Source: Paenibacillus cremeus
GTDB taxonomy: Bacteria > Bacillota > Bacilli > Paenibacillales > NBRC-103111
Direction of reading: 5' to 3'
Assembly (NCBI RefSeq): GCF_007786445.1
Contig: NZ_VNJI01000018.1
Span: 58,939 to 122,938, forward strand
Length of the DNA stretch: 64,000 bases
Within the stretch, counting starts at the first letter, position 1, and every line of letters begins with the position of its first letter. Made by a program: the position numbers and the translations under genes. Below the pieces are notes generated by a model. The model did no database searches. It was not told the origin of the DNA and saw nothing but the letters and a program-made list of their open reading frames with translations. This document shows, piece by piece, positions 18,000-25,856 of the stretch.

Positions 18000-19298
18000 T
18001 CAGCTTGACCTTACAACCGCCTTCGTCTCAGCCACCTCTTGCTCTTGCTTGGATAAAAATAAATTCAGCACGATCGCGGTCAACGAACCGGACACGATGC
18101 CGTTTTGCAGCAGCATTTTCGCGAAATCCGGCAGCTGGTCGAACATTTGAGGCAGGGTCGCCGAGCCCAGGCCGACGGCGATGCTGCATGCGGCAATCAT
18201 CAGATTGTTCCCGCTGCGCAGATTTACCTCGGACAATATCGAGATCCCCGAGGCCGCTACCGATCCGAACATGACGATCATAGCGCCGCCAAGCACCGCG
18301 TTTGGAATGATGGTCGTTAACGCCGCCAGCTTAGGCAGCAAGCCCAGCACCACCATGATGCCTCCCGCAGCAAAAATGACATCTCTGGATTTCACCTTGG
18401 TAAGCGAGATTAAGCCCACATTTTGAGAGAAGGCGGTATATGGAAACGCGTTGAAAATCCCGCCCAGCATGATGGCAACACCCTCTGAACGCAGGCCGTT
18501 AATAATTTGCTTTTGCTCGACTGGTTGATCCGTTGCTTTCCCCACTGCAAAATACACGCCGGTAGACTCAACCATACTAACGATATTGACGATAATCATC
18601 GTGATAATAGCCGTGATGCTAATTTGTGGAACGCCGAAGTAAAAAGGCTTGGCGACACTAAGCCACGAGGCTTCCGCGACCGACGAGAAATGCACGAGGC
18701 CCGCAGCGTAGGCCGCCATCGTTCCGACGACTAATCCGACGAGCACGGAAATGGAGCGTAAAAACCCGGTAGCATAGAGGTTGACGACAAGAATCACGAC
18801 CAGCGTCAGAAGCGCCAGCAGCAAGTTGTGAGCTTGGCCGAAATCAGGGCTCCCCTGACCGCCTGCGGCGTTATTCATCGCCACTGGAATGAGGGAAAGC
18901 CCGATGATCGTCACTACTGAACCGGTCACGACCGTTGGGAAAAACTTCAGCAATTTTCCATAGAGCGGCGCGGCTAAAACAACGAACAATCCGGAGATGA
19001 TGATGGCCCCATATGCTGTTGCTAGGTTTGAGGTGGAGGCCACGGCGATGATCGGCCCGACCGCCGTAAACGTACATCCCAAAATCACCGGCAGTCGGCT
19101 GCCGAAGTACTTCGTTCCCATCACTTGCAGGATGGTGGCAAGCCCGCAGGTAAATAAATCGGCCGCGATCAGATAAGCCATTTGGGCGGGAGTCAGCTTC
19201 AGCGCTCCCCCGACGATTAACGGCACAACGACGGCCCCGGCATACATCGCTAGTACGTGCTGAAAGCCTAAGACGAACGCTTTTTGTTTACTTAACAT
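18000..19298 (-). CDS. pbuX: Xanthine permease
   Basis: This nucleobase:cation symporter (432 residues, about 12-14 membrane helices) belongs to the NCS2/UraA-xanthine family. The family motif appears around F-P-Y-T-A-F-S-Q-N-V-G-L (near 305) and Q-V-M-G-T-K-Y-F-G-S-R-L-P-V-I-L-G (near 75). ATG at 19298 follows GGGGAGAG and overlaps the end of xpt by 11 bases, as in the Bacillus xpt-pbuX pair. It takes up xanthine for salvage by Xpt and is under control of the purine leader upstream. Confidence 0.93.
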   Translation of the reverse strand: MLSKQKAFVLGFQHVLAMYAGAVVVPLIVGGALKLTPAQMAYLIAADLFTCGLATILQVMGTKYFGSRLPVILGCTFTAVGPIIAVASTSNLATAYGAIIISGLFVVLAAPLYGKLLKFFPTVVTGSVVTIIGLSLIPVAMNNAAGGQGSPDFGQAHNLLLALLTLVVILVVNLYATGFLRSISVLVGLVVGTMAAYAAGLVHFSSVAEASWLSVAKPFYFGVPQISITAIITMIIVNIVSMVESTGVYFAVGKATDQPVEQKQIINGLRSEGVAIMLGGIFNAFPYTAFSQNVGLISLTKVKSRDVIFAAGGIMVVLGLLPKLAALTTIIPNAVLGGAMIVMFGSVAASGISILSEVNLRSGNNLMIAACSIAVGLGSATLPQMFDQLPDFAKMLLQNGIVSGSLTAIVLNLFLSKQEQEVAETKAVVRSS

Positions 19299-19887
19299 GC
19301 TGGACTCTCCCCTGATCTTCGATAAAATGAATTTCACCAGGCTTCATAGAAGCAATCCTCGCCAAAGAGTGAACCTGCACGCCTTTATTCTCCAGCAGGC
19401 TGCGGCCTTCTTGGAAGCTTTTTTCGATCACGCTGCCCACCCCGACCAGCTCGGCTCCAGCTTCTTTCACAATATCCACCAGCCCCACCAGCGCCGCACC
19501 GGTAGCCAGAAAATCATCTACGATCAGCACTTTATCGCTTGAGCCGAGGTATTTCTGGGATACGCTGACTTGGTACGTCTCCTGTCGGGTGAACGAATGG
19601 ACCGGCACCGAGTACACGTTCTCGGAGAGCGTGACGGCTTTCTTTTTCTTGGCATAAATAAAAGGGACATTCAGCACCATCGCCGTCGCCATGGCAAATT
19701 GGATGCCACTGGCCTCGATCGTCAGCACCTTCGTGATCGGCTGATGGCCAAAAATGCGTGCGAACTCCCGTCCTATCTCCAGCGCGAGCCCGGTATCTAC
19801 CTGGTGGTTCAAAAAGGAATCCACCTTCAGCACCTTATCCGATAAGATTAACCCTTCTTGACGAATGCGTTCTTGCAGTAATTTCAT
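19288..19887 (-). CDS. xpt: Xanthine phosphoribosyltransferase
   Basis: This enzyme converts xanthine and PRPP to XMP. The 199 residues match the family length. The PRPP-binding signature V-L-I-V-D-D-F-L-A-T-G-A-A is at about 122-134. ATG at 19887 gives the family start M-K-L-L-Q-E-R-I. AAGGAG lies about 13 bases upstream, which is long, and an in-frame TTG at 19914 precedes that site. It is the first gene behind the tandem riboswitch. Its use of PRPP agrees with the second aptamer in the leader. Confidence 0.95.
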   Translation of the reverse strand: MKLLQERIRQEGLILSDKVLKVDSFLNHQVDTGLALEIGREFARIFGHQPITKVLTIEASGIQFAMATAMVLNVPFIYAKKKKAVTLSENVYSVPVHSFTRQETYQVSVSQKYLGSSDKVLIVDDFLATGAALVGLVDIVKEAGAELVGVGSVIEKSFQEGRSLLENKGVQVHSLARIASMKPGEIHFIEDQGRVQHVK

Positions 19888-19915
19888 GGTTGTGTCTTCG
19901 CTCCTTTTTTCCAAC

Positions 19916-19966
19916 TCAAAAAGGACAGGTTCCTTGAGCTGTTTCTCTCAAGTGAAACCTGTCCTT
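19916..19966 (-). terminator. Riboswitch-controlled intrinsic terminator before xpt
   Basis: On the minus strand AAGGACAGGTT pairs with AACCTGTCCTT (11 bp), with an inner CTTGAG/CTCAAG helix, followed by TTTTT. Its 5' arm contains TTTCACT, which is complementary to AGTGAAA at the 3' edge of the guanine aptamer P1, so terminator and antiterminator exclude each other. Confidence 0.88.
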
Positions 19967-20063
19967 CTGGGTTTTTATCCCTATGGTGTAACACATATAC
20001 GTGCCTGCATCGCTCGGACCAGCCTTTCTTCCCGCGTGGAACGAAACGGAACCCTAGATGCGC
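19962..20063 (-). ncRNA. ykkC-type aptamer, probably PRPP riboswitch (subtype 2b)
   Basis: Directly 3' of the guanine aptamer the minus strand shows the hallmark ykkC elements in order: CTAGGGTTCCG (20057-20047), CTGGTCCGAG (20022-20013), a P1-like GCATC/GATGC pair (20061-20057 with 20011-20007), then GGGATAAAAACCC (19981-19969). The ykkC superfamily includes guanidine, ppGpp and PRPP sensors. Location between a guanine aptamer and xpt, a PRPP-consuming enzyme, argues for PRPP, as in the reported guanine-PRPP tandem riboswitches. The aptamer 3' end overlaps the terminator 5' arm, so ligand binding should favour read-through. The ligand is not proven from sequence. Confidence 0.75.
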
Positions 20064-20067
20064 TTTC

Positions 20068-20138
20068 ACTCATAGTCGGACAATTGAAGTGGTTATCCGG
20101 TAGAAACTTATGGGCCATATTCCCAAAATTATATGAGT
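20068..20138 (-). ncRNA. Guanine-class purine riboswitch aptamer
   Basis: The minus strand carries the classical purine fold: P1 ACTCATA with TATGAGT (20138-20132 with 20074-20068), the P2 hairpin with loop core AATATGG, AAGTTTCTAC in J2/3, a P3 hairpin closed by CGGA/TCCG, then the GTCCGACTATG end. The ligand-pairing base before TATG is C, which specifies guanine, hypoxanthine or xanthine rather than adenine. Ligand binding holds P1 closed and prevents AGTGAAA from pairing with the terminator arm, giving an OFF switch for xpt-pbuX. Confidence 0.95.
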
Positions 20139-20263
20139 TTATGAAATTTTTTATCGACTTGTTTATAGTACATGCTCAATCCAAGCGTTTCAACGTCAAA
20201 ATGTGACAAAACTCGCACGGAGAGCACTACAGAGACGGCAAGCGTACAGCAGGCGAGCGCTGC

Positions 20264-20741
20264 GGAGCGCCAGGGCGCAGGCGGCGCGCTCTAGCGCGGG
20301 CTCTCCGCGCTGCGCGTCAGCTCTGGCGCCGGCGGCGCGCTCTAGCGCGGCTTTTCCGCGCTGCGCGTCAGCTCGGGCGCCGGCGGCGCGCTCTAGCGCG
20401 GGCTTTCCGCGCTGCGCGTCAGCTCGGGCGCCGGCGGCGCGCTCTAGCGCGGCTTTTCCGCGCTGCGCGTCAGCTCGGGCGCCGGCGGCGCGCTCTAGCG
20501 CGGCTTTTCCGCGCTGCGCGTCAGCTCTGGCGCCGGCGGCGCGCTCTAGCGCGGGCTTTCCGCGCTGCGCGTCAGCTCTGGCGCCGGCGGCGCGCTCTAG
20601 CGCGGCTTTTCCGCGCTGCGCGTCAGCTCTGGCGCCGGCGGCGCGCTTTAGCGCGGCTTTTCCGCGCTGCGCGTCAGCTCTGGCGCCGACGGCGCGCTCT
20701 AGCGCGGCTTTTCCGCGCTGCGCCCTGCTCACCGCGCGCCG
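20264..20741. repeat. 51-bp GC-rich tandem repeat array (about nine units)
   Basis: Units begin at 20283, 20334, 20385, 20436, 20487, 20538, 20589, 20640 and 20691 with GGCGCGCTCTAGCGCG, exactly 51 bases apart, with a partial unit before and a diverging ninth unit. Variation is limited to a few positions, such as CTTTT or GCTTT in a loop. Each unit holds two hairpins: AGCGCGG-CTTTT-CCGCGCT and GCGCC-GGC-GGCGC. Because 51 is a multiple of three, long frames cross the array on both strands, but none has a ribosome site. It lies between the xpt leader and the YpmS-like gene. Confidence 0.95.
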
Positions 20742-20760
20742 CCCCGCTGCTGCGCTCCGC

Positions 20761-21309
20761 TCAGCGCAGCTTAAAGCTCAGCTTCACGCCGGAGGGCTCG
20801 AACGTGAACCCCTTGACCGCGACAAGCTGCGGCAAGTAATTGTTCACGTTCACCTGCAGCGGCGCCAGCTGAAACCAGGCCGGCGGGATCGCCGCCTGCT
20901 TGATCACCGTGCCCGTGTGCACGGCGATCAGGTTCGGCTCCTGCCAGGCCAAATCAAAATTCAACCGGGCTCCCGCCTCCAGCTGCCCGCCGACGAGCAG
21001 GTTCACGTCGGCGACCAGGCGATCGCCCTGCTGCGCGAACTTCGCGCCCGTGATGGTTACATCCGGGCGCACCTGGGCATGCGCAGCAAGCGCTTTCTTG
21101 AGCAGCTGGTTGACCTCCGCCTCGGTTAACGTGATCTCCAGCTTGCGCGTCACCAGCATCGAGGCCAGCTTATCGCGCAGCGGCAGCTCCGTGTAGGCGA
21201 GGTCCAGCGGCTGCACCGGCTTGACATACCACACCAGACCGGCGGCCAGCAGCACCGCCAATACGACCAATCCTCCAACCGTTCTCACTAACCAGCCCAT
21301 GAATCGCAC
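20761..21309 (-). CDS. YpmS-like (DUF2140-type) membrane-anchored protein
   Basis: This 182-residue protein has one N-terminal membrane helix (about 8-29) and an extracytoplasmic domain. The sequence L-T-E-A-E-V-N-Q-L-L-K-K near 60 and a C-terminal P-S-G-V-K-L-S-F-K-L end resemble the YpmS/DUF2140 family of unknown function. The start is GTG at 21309, five bases after GGAGG. An ATG three codons inside has no site. It is followed within 20 bases by the 51-bp repeat array. The family call is from memory of the pattern and is moderate. Confidence 0.6.
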   Translation of the reverse strand: MRFMGWLVRTVGGLVVLAVLLAAGLVWYVKPVQPLDLAYTELPLRDKLASMLVTRKLEITLTEAEVNQLLKKALAAHAQVRPDVTITGAKFAQQGDRLVADVNLLVGGQLEAGARLNFDLAWQEPNLIAVHTGTVIKQAAIPPAWFQLAPLQVNVNNYLPQLVAVKGFTFEPSGVKLSFKLR

Positions 21310-21423
21310 CGTGTCCTCCCCACTCTTGCCAGATCCTACTCTTCAGCCCTCGGTCCCCTGATGGCTCCTTGCGCTGCACTTCCCCAAACGTTCCCCATAC
21401 AGCAATACAGCAAACAAGCAAGA

Positions 21424-21445
21424 AGCCTGCCCAATTGGGCAGGCT
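21424..21445 (-). terminator. Terminator after DEAD-box helicase gene
   Basis: A perfect palindrome, AGCCTGCCC-AATT-GGGCAGGCT, lies seven bases after the stop at 21452, followed on the minus strand by TCTTGCTTGTTTG. Confidence 0.65.
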
Positions 21446-21451
21446 CCCGAT

Positions 21452-22915
21452 TTACGCCCGCGGCTTCCCCGACTGATCCTGCTTGGCCTTCAGCCAGCGC
21501 GGCGCGCCTTTATTTTTGCGGTCCCGGTCGCGCTCCACCTTGCGCTTATCGACGCTCGGCTGCTGCCCGGCCGTTTTCGGCTTCGCCGTGAAGCTGCTGA
21601 CCGCAGCCTGCTTCTTGCCGGCCAAGCCTTCCGAGCGTACACCGGAAGAGGTCTTCGTCTCTCTGACCTCCTCTGAACCTGCGGCGCCTTCCCGCTTCTC
21701 TCCAGCCGGTTCCGCCGGCCGTACCCGACCAGTTGCTCCCGCCGAAGGCTTTCTAGCCTCATGGCGAATCGTGCGCTCCTGCTCCGGATCGATCACTCGT
21801 CCATGGGACATCTCGCGCCGCTGAATCGTAATGCCCAGCGTCTTCGCAAATTTATCGATAATAAACTGCTCTCTCGGCGTAATGATGGAGATGGCCGTAC
21901 CCTTACGCCCCATCCGACCGGTCCGTCCCACGCGGTGCACATAGTGATCGGCATCGATCGCCGGATCCAGGTTGAACACGTGCGTCACCTGCGGCAAATC
22001 GAGCCCTCGTGCCGCCACATCCGTCGCGAGCAGCAGCTGGAAGCGGCCGGCGCGGAACCCCTGCATCGCTCGGGCCCGCTCCTGCTTGAAGGAGTCCCCA
22101 TACAGCCCCTCGACCGACAAGCCGACGTATTGCAGCTTCGCAACCGCTTCCCCGATGTCGTCCGTTTCGTTGATGAACACAATGGCGCCCTTCGGGTTAT
22201 AGTGACGAACCAAGCGGCGGAGCATATCGATTTTATCCCGCTCCTGACACACATAGTACTGGTGCTCGAGCGTCTCCGCCGTACGCTGCTCCGGATTTAC
22301 CCGAACGTAGTGCGGATCGTTCATCCAGCGGTCGATCACATTCTGGATCGGCGCAGGCAGCGTCGCGGAGAAAAACAGCAGCTGCCGCTCCTTCAGCATC
22401 CCTTTGAACAGCGCTTCGACATCCTGCATGGAGCCCAACTCAAACACCTGGTCGACCTCGTCGACGACAACGGTACGAATGCCGGTCAGCTTCAGCTTGC
22501 GCAGCTTGACAAGCTCCTGAACGCGCCCCGGCGTGCCGACCACGATCTGCGGCTTCAGCTTCAGCTTATCGATCTGACGCTCAATGGAAGCGCCGCCGAT
22601 TAGCTGCTGAACGCGGATGCCGCTATCTTTTACCAGCTGATCCAGCGTATGAACGATCTGCATCCCGAGCTCCCGTGTCGGGACGAGAACCAATGCTTGT
22701 ACCTCCCGGGCGTTCTCGTCCACCTTGTGGAGCAGCGGCAAGCAGTAAGCCAGCGTCTTTCCCGTGCCGGTCTGCGATTGGGCGACCACATCCTTGCCTT
22801 CCAAAATCGGAGGAATAGCATCCATCTGAATCGGCGACGGCTCGGTAATCTCCTGCTCCTGCAGCTTTTTCACGTAATCGGGACGAATATGTAAAGAAGC
22901 AAATCCTGTAATCAT
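21452..22915 (-). CDS. DEAD-box ATP-dependent RNA helicase
   Basis: This 487-residue RNA helicase probably acts in ribosome assembly or mRNA turnover. Motifs in order are Q-motif P-S-P-I-Q near 28, motif I A-Q-S-Q-T-G-T-G-K-T, Ia P-T-R-E-L-G, Ib G-T-P-G-R, motif II V-D-E-V-D (not DEAD), motif III S-A-T-L-P, then R-G-L-D-L-P and H-R-V-G-R-T-G-R in the second RecA domain. The last 110 residues are a basic Arg/Lys/Ala-rich tail, typical of CshA/DbpA-type RNA anchors but with no recognisable domain. ATG at 22915 is nine bases after AAAGGA. Confidence 0.9.
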   Translation of the reverse strand: MITGFASLHIRPDYVKKLQEQEITEPSPIQMDAIPPILEGKDVVAQSQTGTGKTLAYCLPLLHKVDENAREVQALVLVPTRELGMQIVHTLDQLVKDSGIRVQQLIGGASIERQIDKLKLKPQIVVGTPGRVQELVKLRKLKLTGIRTVVVDEVDQVFELGSMQDVEALFKGMLKERQLLFFSATLPAPIQNVIDRWMNDPHYVRVNPEQRTAETLEHQYYVCQERDKIDMLRRLVRHYNPKGAIVFINETDDIGEAVAKLQYVGLSVEGLYGDSFKQERARAMQGFRAGRFQLLLATDVAARGLDLPQVTHVFNLDPAIDADHYVHRVGRTGRMGRKGTAISIITPREQFIIDKFAKTLGITIQRREMSHGRVIDPEQERTIRHEARKPSAGATGRVRPAEPAGEKREGAAGSEEVRETKTSSGVRSEGLAGKKQAAVSSFTAKPKTAGQQPSVDKRKVERDRDRKNKGAPRWLKAKQDQSGKPRA

Positions 22916-22973
22916 CAAAAATCATCCTTTCTTCTTGCACCTAACCTATAAGGACTAGTATACCAAAATGTAC

Positions 22974-23837
22974 CTACAATTTCTTTTTCAACATGTCCAC
23001 CCGCTTGCGGTGAATCCATTCGAACACGGCGTCGATCGCCCGCTCGTCCTCTTCCTTCGGAAACCGGTGGGGCAGCCCATCGTACAGCTCCATCCTGTAA
23101 TCCTTGCCCGCCTGCTCCAAAGCCGCACCCAGCTTCCGGGCTTGCTCCACACTCACCTGCGTGTCGCCGGTTCCGTGCACGATAAGCACCGGGACGCGGA
23201 TCTCCTCGATCCAATACACCGGAGAGCGCTGCACGTAGGCTTCCGCTTGCTTCCGCGGATGGCCGACGACCCGTTTCAGCATGCGCCGCATATCCACCCG
23301 CTCCTCATACGTGTCGAACAAATCGCTGACGCCGCCCCAGACGACGACCGGTCCAGCTTCGGGACATTCCTTGGCCGCCAGCATCGCCATGATCGCTCCA
23401 CGGGAAAAACCGATCAGCGGGATCGGACCCGGCTGCACCTCCGGCAGCGACTGCACCAGCGTCATCGCATGGCACACATCGAATCGATCCTCTCCGCCGA
23501 AGTCCTCTCGCCCCTCGCCCCCTTCGTTTCCCCGATAAAACGGAGCGAACACGACAAACCCTCGCCGAGCCATGGAAAAAAGGCGCCGTTTCCGCACCAT
23601 TCCCACCTTCCGGATGCCGCCGCGGCAATAAATGAGGCCTGGAGCAGGCGTCGTTTCCGGAACGGCCAGGTAACCCTTCACCTTTAGTCCTTGGCTAATA
23701 TATGTTAGTAAATAAAGGGAAATGCCTTTAGCTTGGCTGCGAATCGGCACTTTTTCAATTAATTGTCCGCCCGGGCTTCCCGTCACATCGGTTTCGCAGC
23801 TTTCTCGAGCCTTATCCTGAAGCGTTTTCGTTTCCAT
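22974..23837 (-). CDS. Alpha/beta hydrolase (prolyl-oligopeptidase-like esterase/peptidase)
   Basis: This 287-residue hydrolase has its nucleophile in I-G-F-S-R-G-A near 160, a probable acid D in H-G-T-G-D-T-Q near 233 and catalytic His in L-P-H-R-F near 262. The layout fits the peptidase S9 / dienelactone hydrolase group. No signal peptide is visible. ATG at 23837 follows GTGAGGA. An in-frame ATG at 23918 would overlap the divergent promoter. The substrate is unknown. Confidence 0.82.
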   Translation of the reverse strand: METKTLQDKARESCETDVTGSPGGQLIEKVPIRSQAKGISLYLLTYISQGLKVKGYLAVPETTPAPGLIYCRGGIRKVGMVRKRRLFSMARRGFVVFAPFYRGNEGGEGREDFGGEDRFDVCHAMTLVQSLPEVQPGPIPLIGFSRGAIMAMLAAKECPEAGPVVVWGGVSDLFDTYEERVDMRRMLKRVVGHPRKQAEAYVQRSPVYWIEEIRVPVLIVHGTGDTQVSVEQARKLGAALEQAGKDYRMELYDGLPHRFPKEEDERAIDAVFEWIHRKRVDMLKKKL

Positions 23838-23856
23838 ACGGTCCTCACTCCATTTT

Positions 23857-23885
23857 TTGACACCAGCATCTTCAAGGGGTACACT
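23857..23885 (+). promoter_or_regulatory. Promoter of the small conserved gene at 23919
   Basis: A perfect TTGACA (23857-23862) and TACACT (23880-23885) are spaced by 17 bases, ending about 34 bases before the GTG start. Confidence 0.6.
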
Positions 23886-23918
23886 GATTTTATTATGACC
23901 TGAAAGGTGGATTTTCAC

Positions 23919-24182
23919 GTGAATTCCGGGTTTACTACTGAATTTGAGGCATTAGTAGAGAAATTTTCCGAACTGCTGACCGGCGATGCCAGTCCCGAAA
24001 TGGTGGAGAAAATCAAGGTCTGGGCGATCTATAATCATATCCATAAGTCGATGCCGGCGCTGGCCAGCCATTGGAACCAGTCTCACCCCGAGGGCAAAGC
24101 AGAAATTCGCAAGCTGTTTGAGGAAGTGCGCGATTTGAACCTGAAGCTGAAAGCTCAGCCGTCCGACTCGAAGGAATCCTAA
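23919..24182 (+). CDS. Small conserved protein, YusU/DUF2573-like
   Basis: This is an 87-residue soluble, mostly helical protein containing S-M-P-A-L-A-S-H-W-N near 45 and a charged C-terminus. The pattern of two helices around K-S-M-P-x-L-A-x-H-W-N recalls the YusU (DUF2573) family of Bacillus, function unknown. GTG at 23919 is eight bases after AAAGGTGG. A GTG at 23907 is in frame but overlaps that site. It is monocistronic, with its own promoter and terminator. Confidence 0.7.
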   Translation: MNSGFTTEFEALVEKFSELLTGDASPEMVEKIKVWAIYNHIHKSMPALASHWNQSHPEGKAEIRKLFEEVRDLNLKLKAQPSDSKES

Positions 24183-24216
24183 GCTTTTAGATTACCCTAT
24201 CTGCCCGCCAAAAAGC

Positions 24217-24264
24217 AAAAACAAGCCGCCCCCCGCGAAGTGTGAGGATCCGGCTTGTTTTTTC
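24217..24264. terminator. Bidirectional terminator
   Basis: AAAACAAGCCG pairs with CGGCTTGTTTT across a GC-rich loop of about 22 nt and runs into TTTTTT. It sits between convergent stops at 24182 and 24275. Confidence 0.8.
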
Positions 24265-24274
24265 ATTTTCAGCA

Positions 24275-25831
24275 TCAAGCGTTCGATTTCGATGCCTCCG
24301 GTCGTTTCATCGGCTGGCTGTAAAGCATCCGTTCATTCGACATGAGGAACACGCTGAGCAATGCGAGCACCGCCGGGATCAGCGTCCAAATGAACGTGTG
24401 GGCAATCGAAGTCGACAGCGCCTCCGTGATCCGGCCTAAAATTTGCGGCGGAATCGACGCCCTGGCCTCTGGCGACAGCAGCGCGCGCGGATCGTTCAAC
24501 AGGCTCGAAGGCGGCATTTGCGCAGCCCCTGCACCACCGGCACCCCCCTGAAAAGCCTCTGCCAGCTTATCCGTGAACAGGTTTCGCTCAAGGATGCCAA
24601 ATACCGTGATACCCACCGTCATGCCGAGGGAGCGCAGGAACGAATTCGTTGATTGCGCCGAGCCCCGGGACCGTTCGTCAAAATGATGGATCGACGCCAT
24701 CCCCAGCACCGAGAACGATGCGCCGATGCCAAGGCCGACGATAATCATGAACAGCGTCACGGTCAACCTTGAGGTATCCGTTGTAATCGTGGTGAGCAAT
24801 CCCATTCCCATGAGCATAATGAGCATAAAGATGATCATGACGTTGCGATAGGTCGTTTTAGAAGTTAAAAATCCGCCCAATTGCGCCGACACCGTCGTAC
24901 CAAGCATCATCGGCAGCAGCAGCAATCCGGAATTCGTCGCGGTTCCGCCCTGTACCCCTTGAAGGAAGAGCGGAATGTATACCGTAGCCACGATAAAAGC
25001 CGCGCCCGAAAAAATCCCGATCAGATTGCTCGCAGCAAACAATCGCTTCCGGAACATATCAAAGGAGATGATCGGCTCCGCCGCCTTCGTCTCGGCGAAC
25101 AGGAACGCTGCGAACAGCACCGCGAATCCGGCGAACAACCCGATGATGACGCTGGAATCCCAGTCATACGTATGCCCACCTAGCTCGAGCGCGAACATCA
25201 GGCAGACGACCGCTCCCACCAGCGTAATCGCACCGGCCCAATCGATCCGCTGCTTCGCATGGCGCACCGATTCCTTGTAGTACATCGTCAAGAGGAACAG
25301 CGAAACGGCGCCCAGCGGCATATTGATGTAAAACACCCAGCGCCAGTTGATATAATCCGTAATGTACGCCCCCAGCAGCGGCCCGAAAATACTGGACAGC
25401 CCGAAGGTCGCGCCGAACAGCCCGCCCATCTTGCCTCGCTGCTCCGGCGGAAACACATCAAACATAATGGCAAAAGCGATCGGAATGAGCGCACCGCCGC
25501 CAATCCCTTGAATCGCGCGGTACACTGCTAATTCTAGGATGCTATGAGCCGTCCCGCAGAGGATGGATCCCGCCAGGAACGTGATCAAGCCGAACACAAA
25601 AAAACGCTTCCGTCCAAACATATCGGACAGCTTGCCAAAAATCGGCATGCCGGCCATCTCGGCCACCATATAGGCGGAGGTGACCCAGACGAACTTGTCG
25701 AGTCCGCCGAGATCGGCCACAATCGTGCCCATCGCTGTCGCAACGATCGTATTATCCATCGCCGAGATCAGGATGCCGATCAACAGACCGGCAACCACGA
25801 AGCCCAGCTTATTTTTTTCCGCAGCAGCCAT
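24275..25831 (-). CDS. MFS multidrug exporter, DHA2 (14-helix, EmrB/QacA-like)
   Basis: This 518-residue proton-driven exporter has 14 predicted helices. Motif D1 is I-S-A-M-D-N-T-I-V-A-T-A near 25, motif A is G-K-L-S-D-M-F-G-R-K near 70, and motif C-like G-P-L-L-G-A-Y is near 150. ATG at 25831 and GTG at 25837 are both plausible; AGGA is eight bases from the ATG. It begins 20 bases after the yhbF-like gene and may be transcribed with the bactofilin operon. Confidence 0.88.
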   Translation of the reverse strand: MAAAEKNKLGFVVAGLLIGILISAMDNTIVATAMGTIVADLGGLDKFVWVTSAYMVAEMAGMPIFGKLSDMFGRKRFFVFGLITFLAGSILCGTAHSILELAVYRAIQGIGGGALIPIAFAIMFDVFPPEQRGKMGGLFGATFGLSSIFGPLLGAYITDYINWRWVFYINMPLGAVSLFLLTMYYKESVRHAKQRIDWAGAITLVGAVVCLMFALELGGHTYDWDSSVIIGLFAGFAVLFAAFLFAETKAAEPIISFDMFRKRLFAASNLIGIFSGAAFIVATVYIPLFLQGVQGGTATNSGLLLLPMMLGTTVSAQLGGFLTSKTTYRNVMIIFMLIMLMGMGLLTTITTDTSRLTVTLFMIIVGLGIGASFSVLGMASIHHFDERSRGSAQSTNSFLRSLGMTVGITVFGILERNLFTDKLAEAFQGGAGGAGAAQMPPSSLLNDPRALLSPEARASIPPQILGRITEALSTSIAHTFIWTLIPAVLALLSVFLMSNERMLYSQPMKRPEASKSNA

Positions 25832-25856
25832 CGCCACAATCCTGCCCCTTTCTCGG

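Noticed and set aside
20196..21129. Long open frames through the 51-bp repeats on both strands (Ala/Arg-rich repeat proteins)
   Set aside because: They arise because the repeat length is a multiple of three and GC-rich. There is no ribosome site, and the plus frame runs antisense into the YpmS-like gene.
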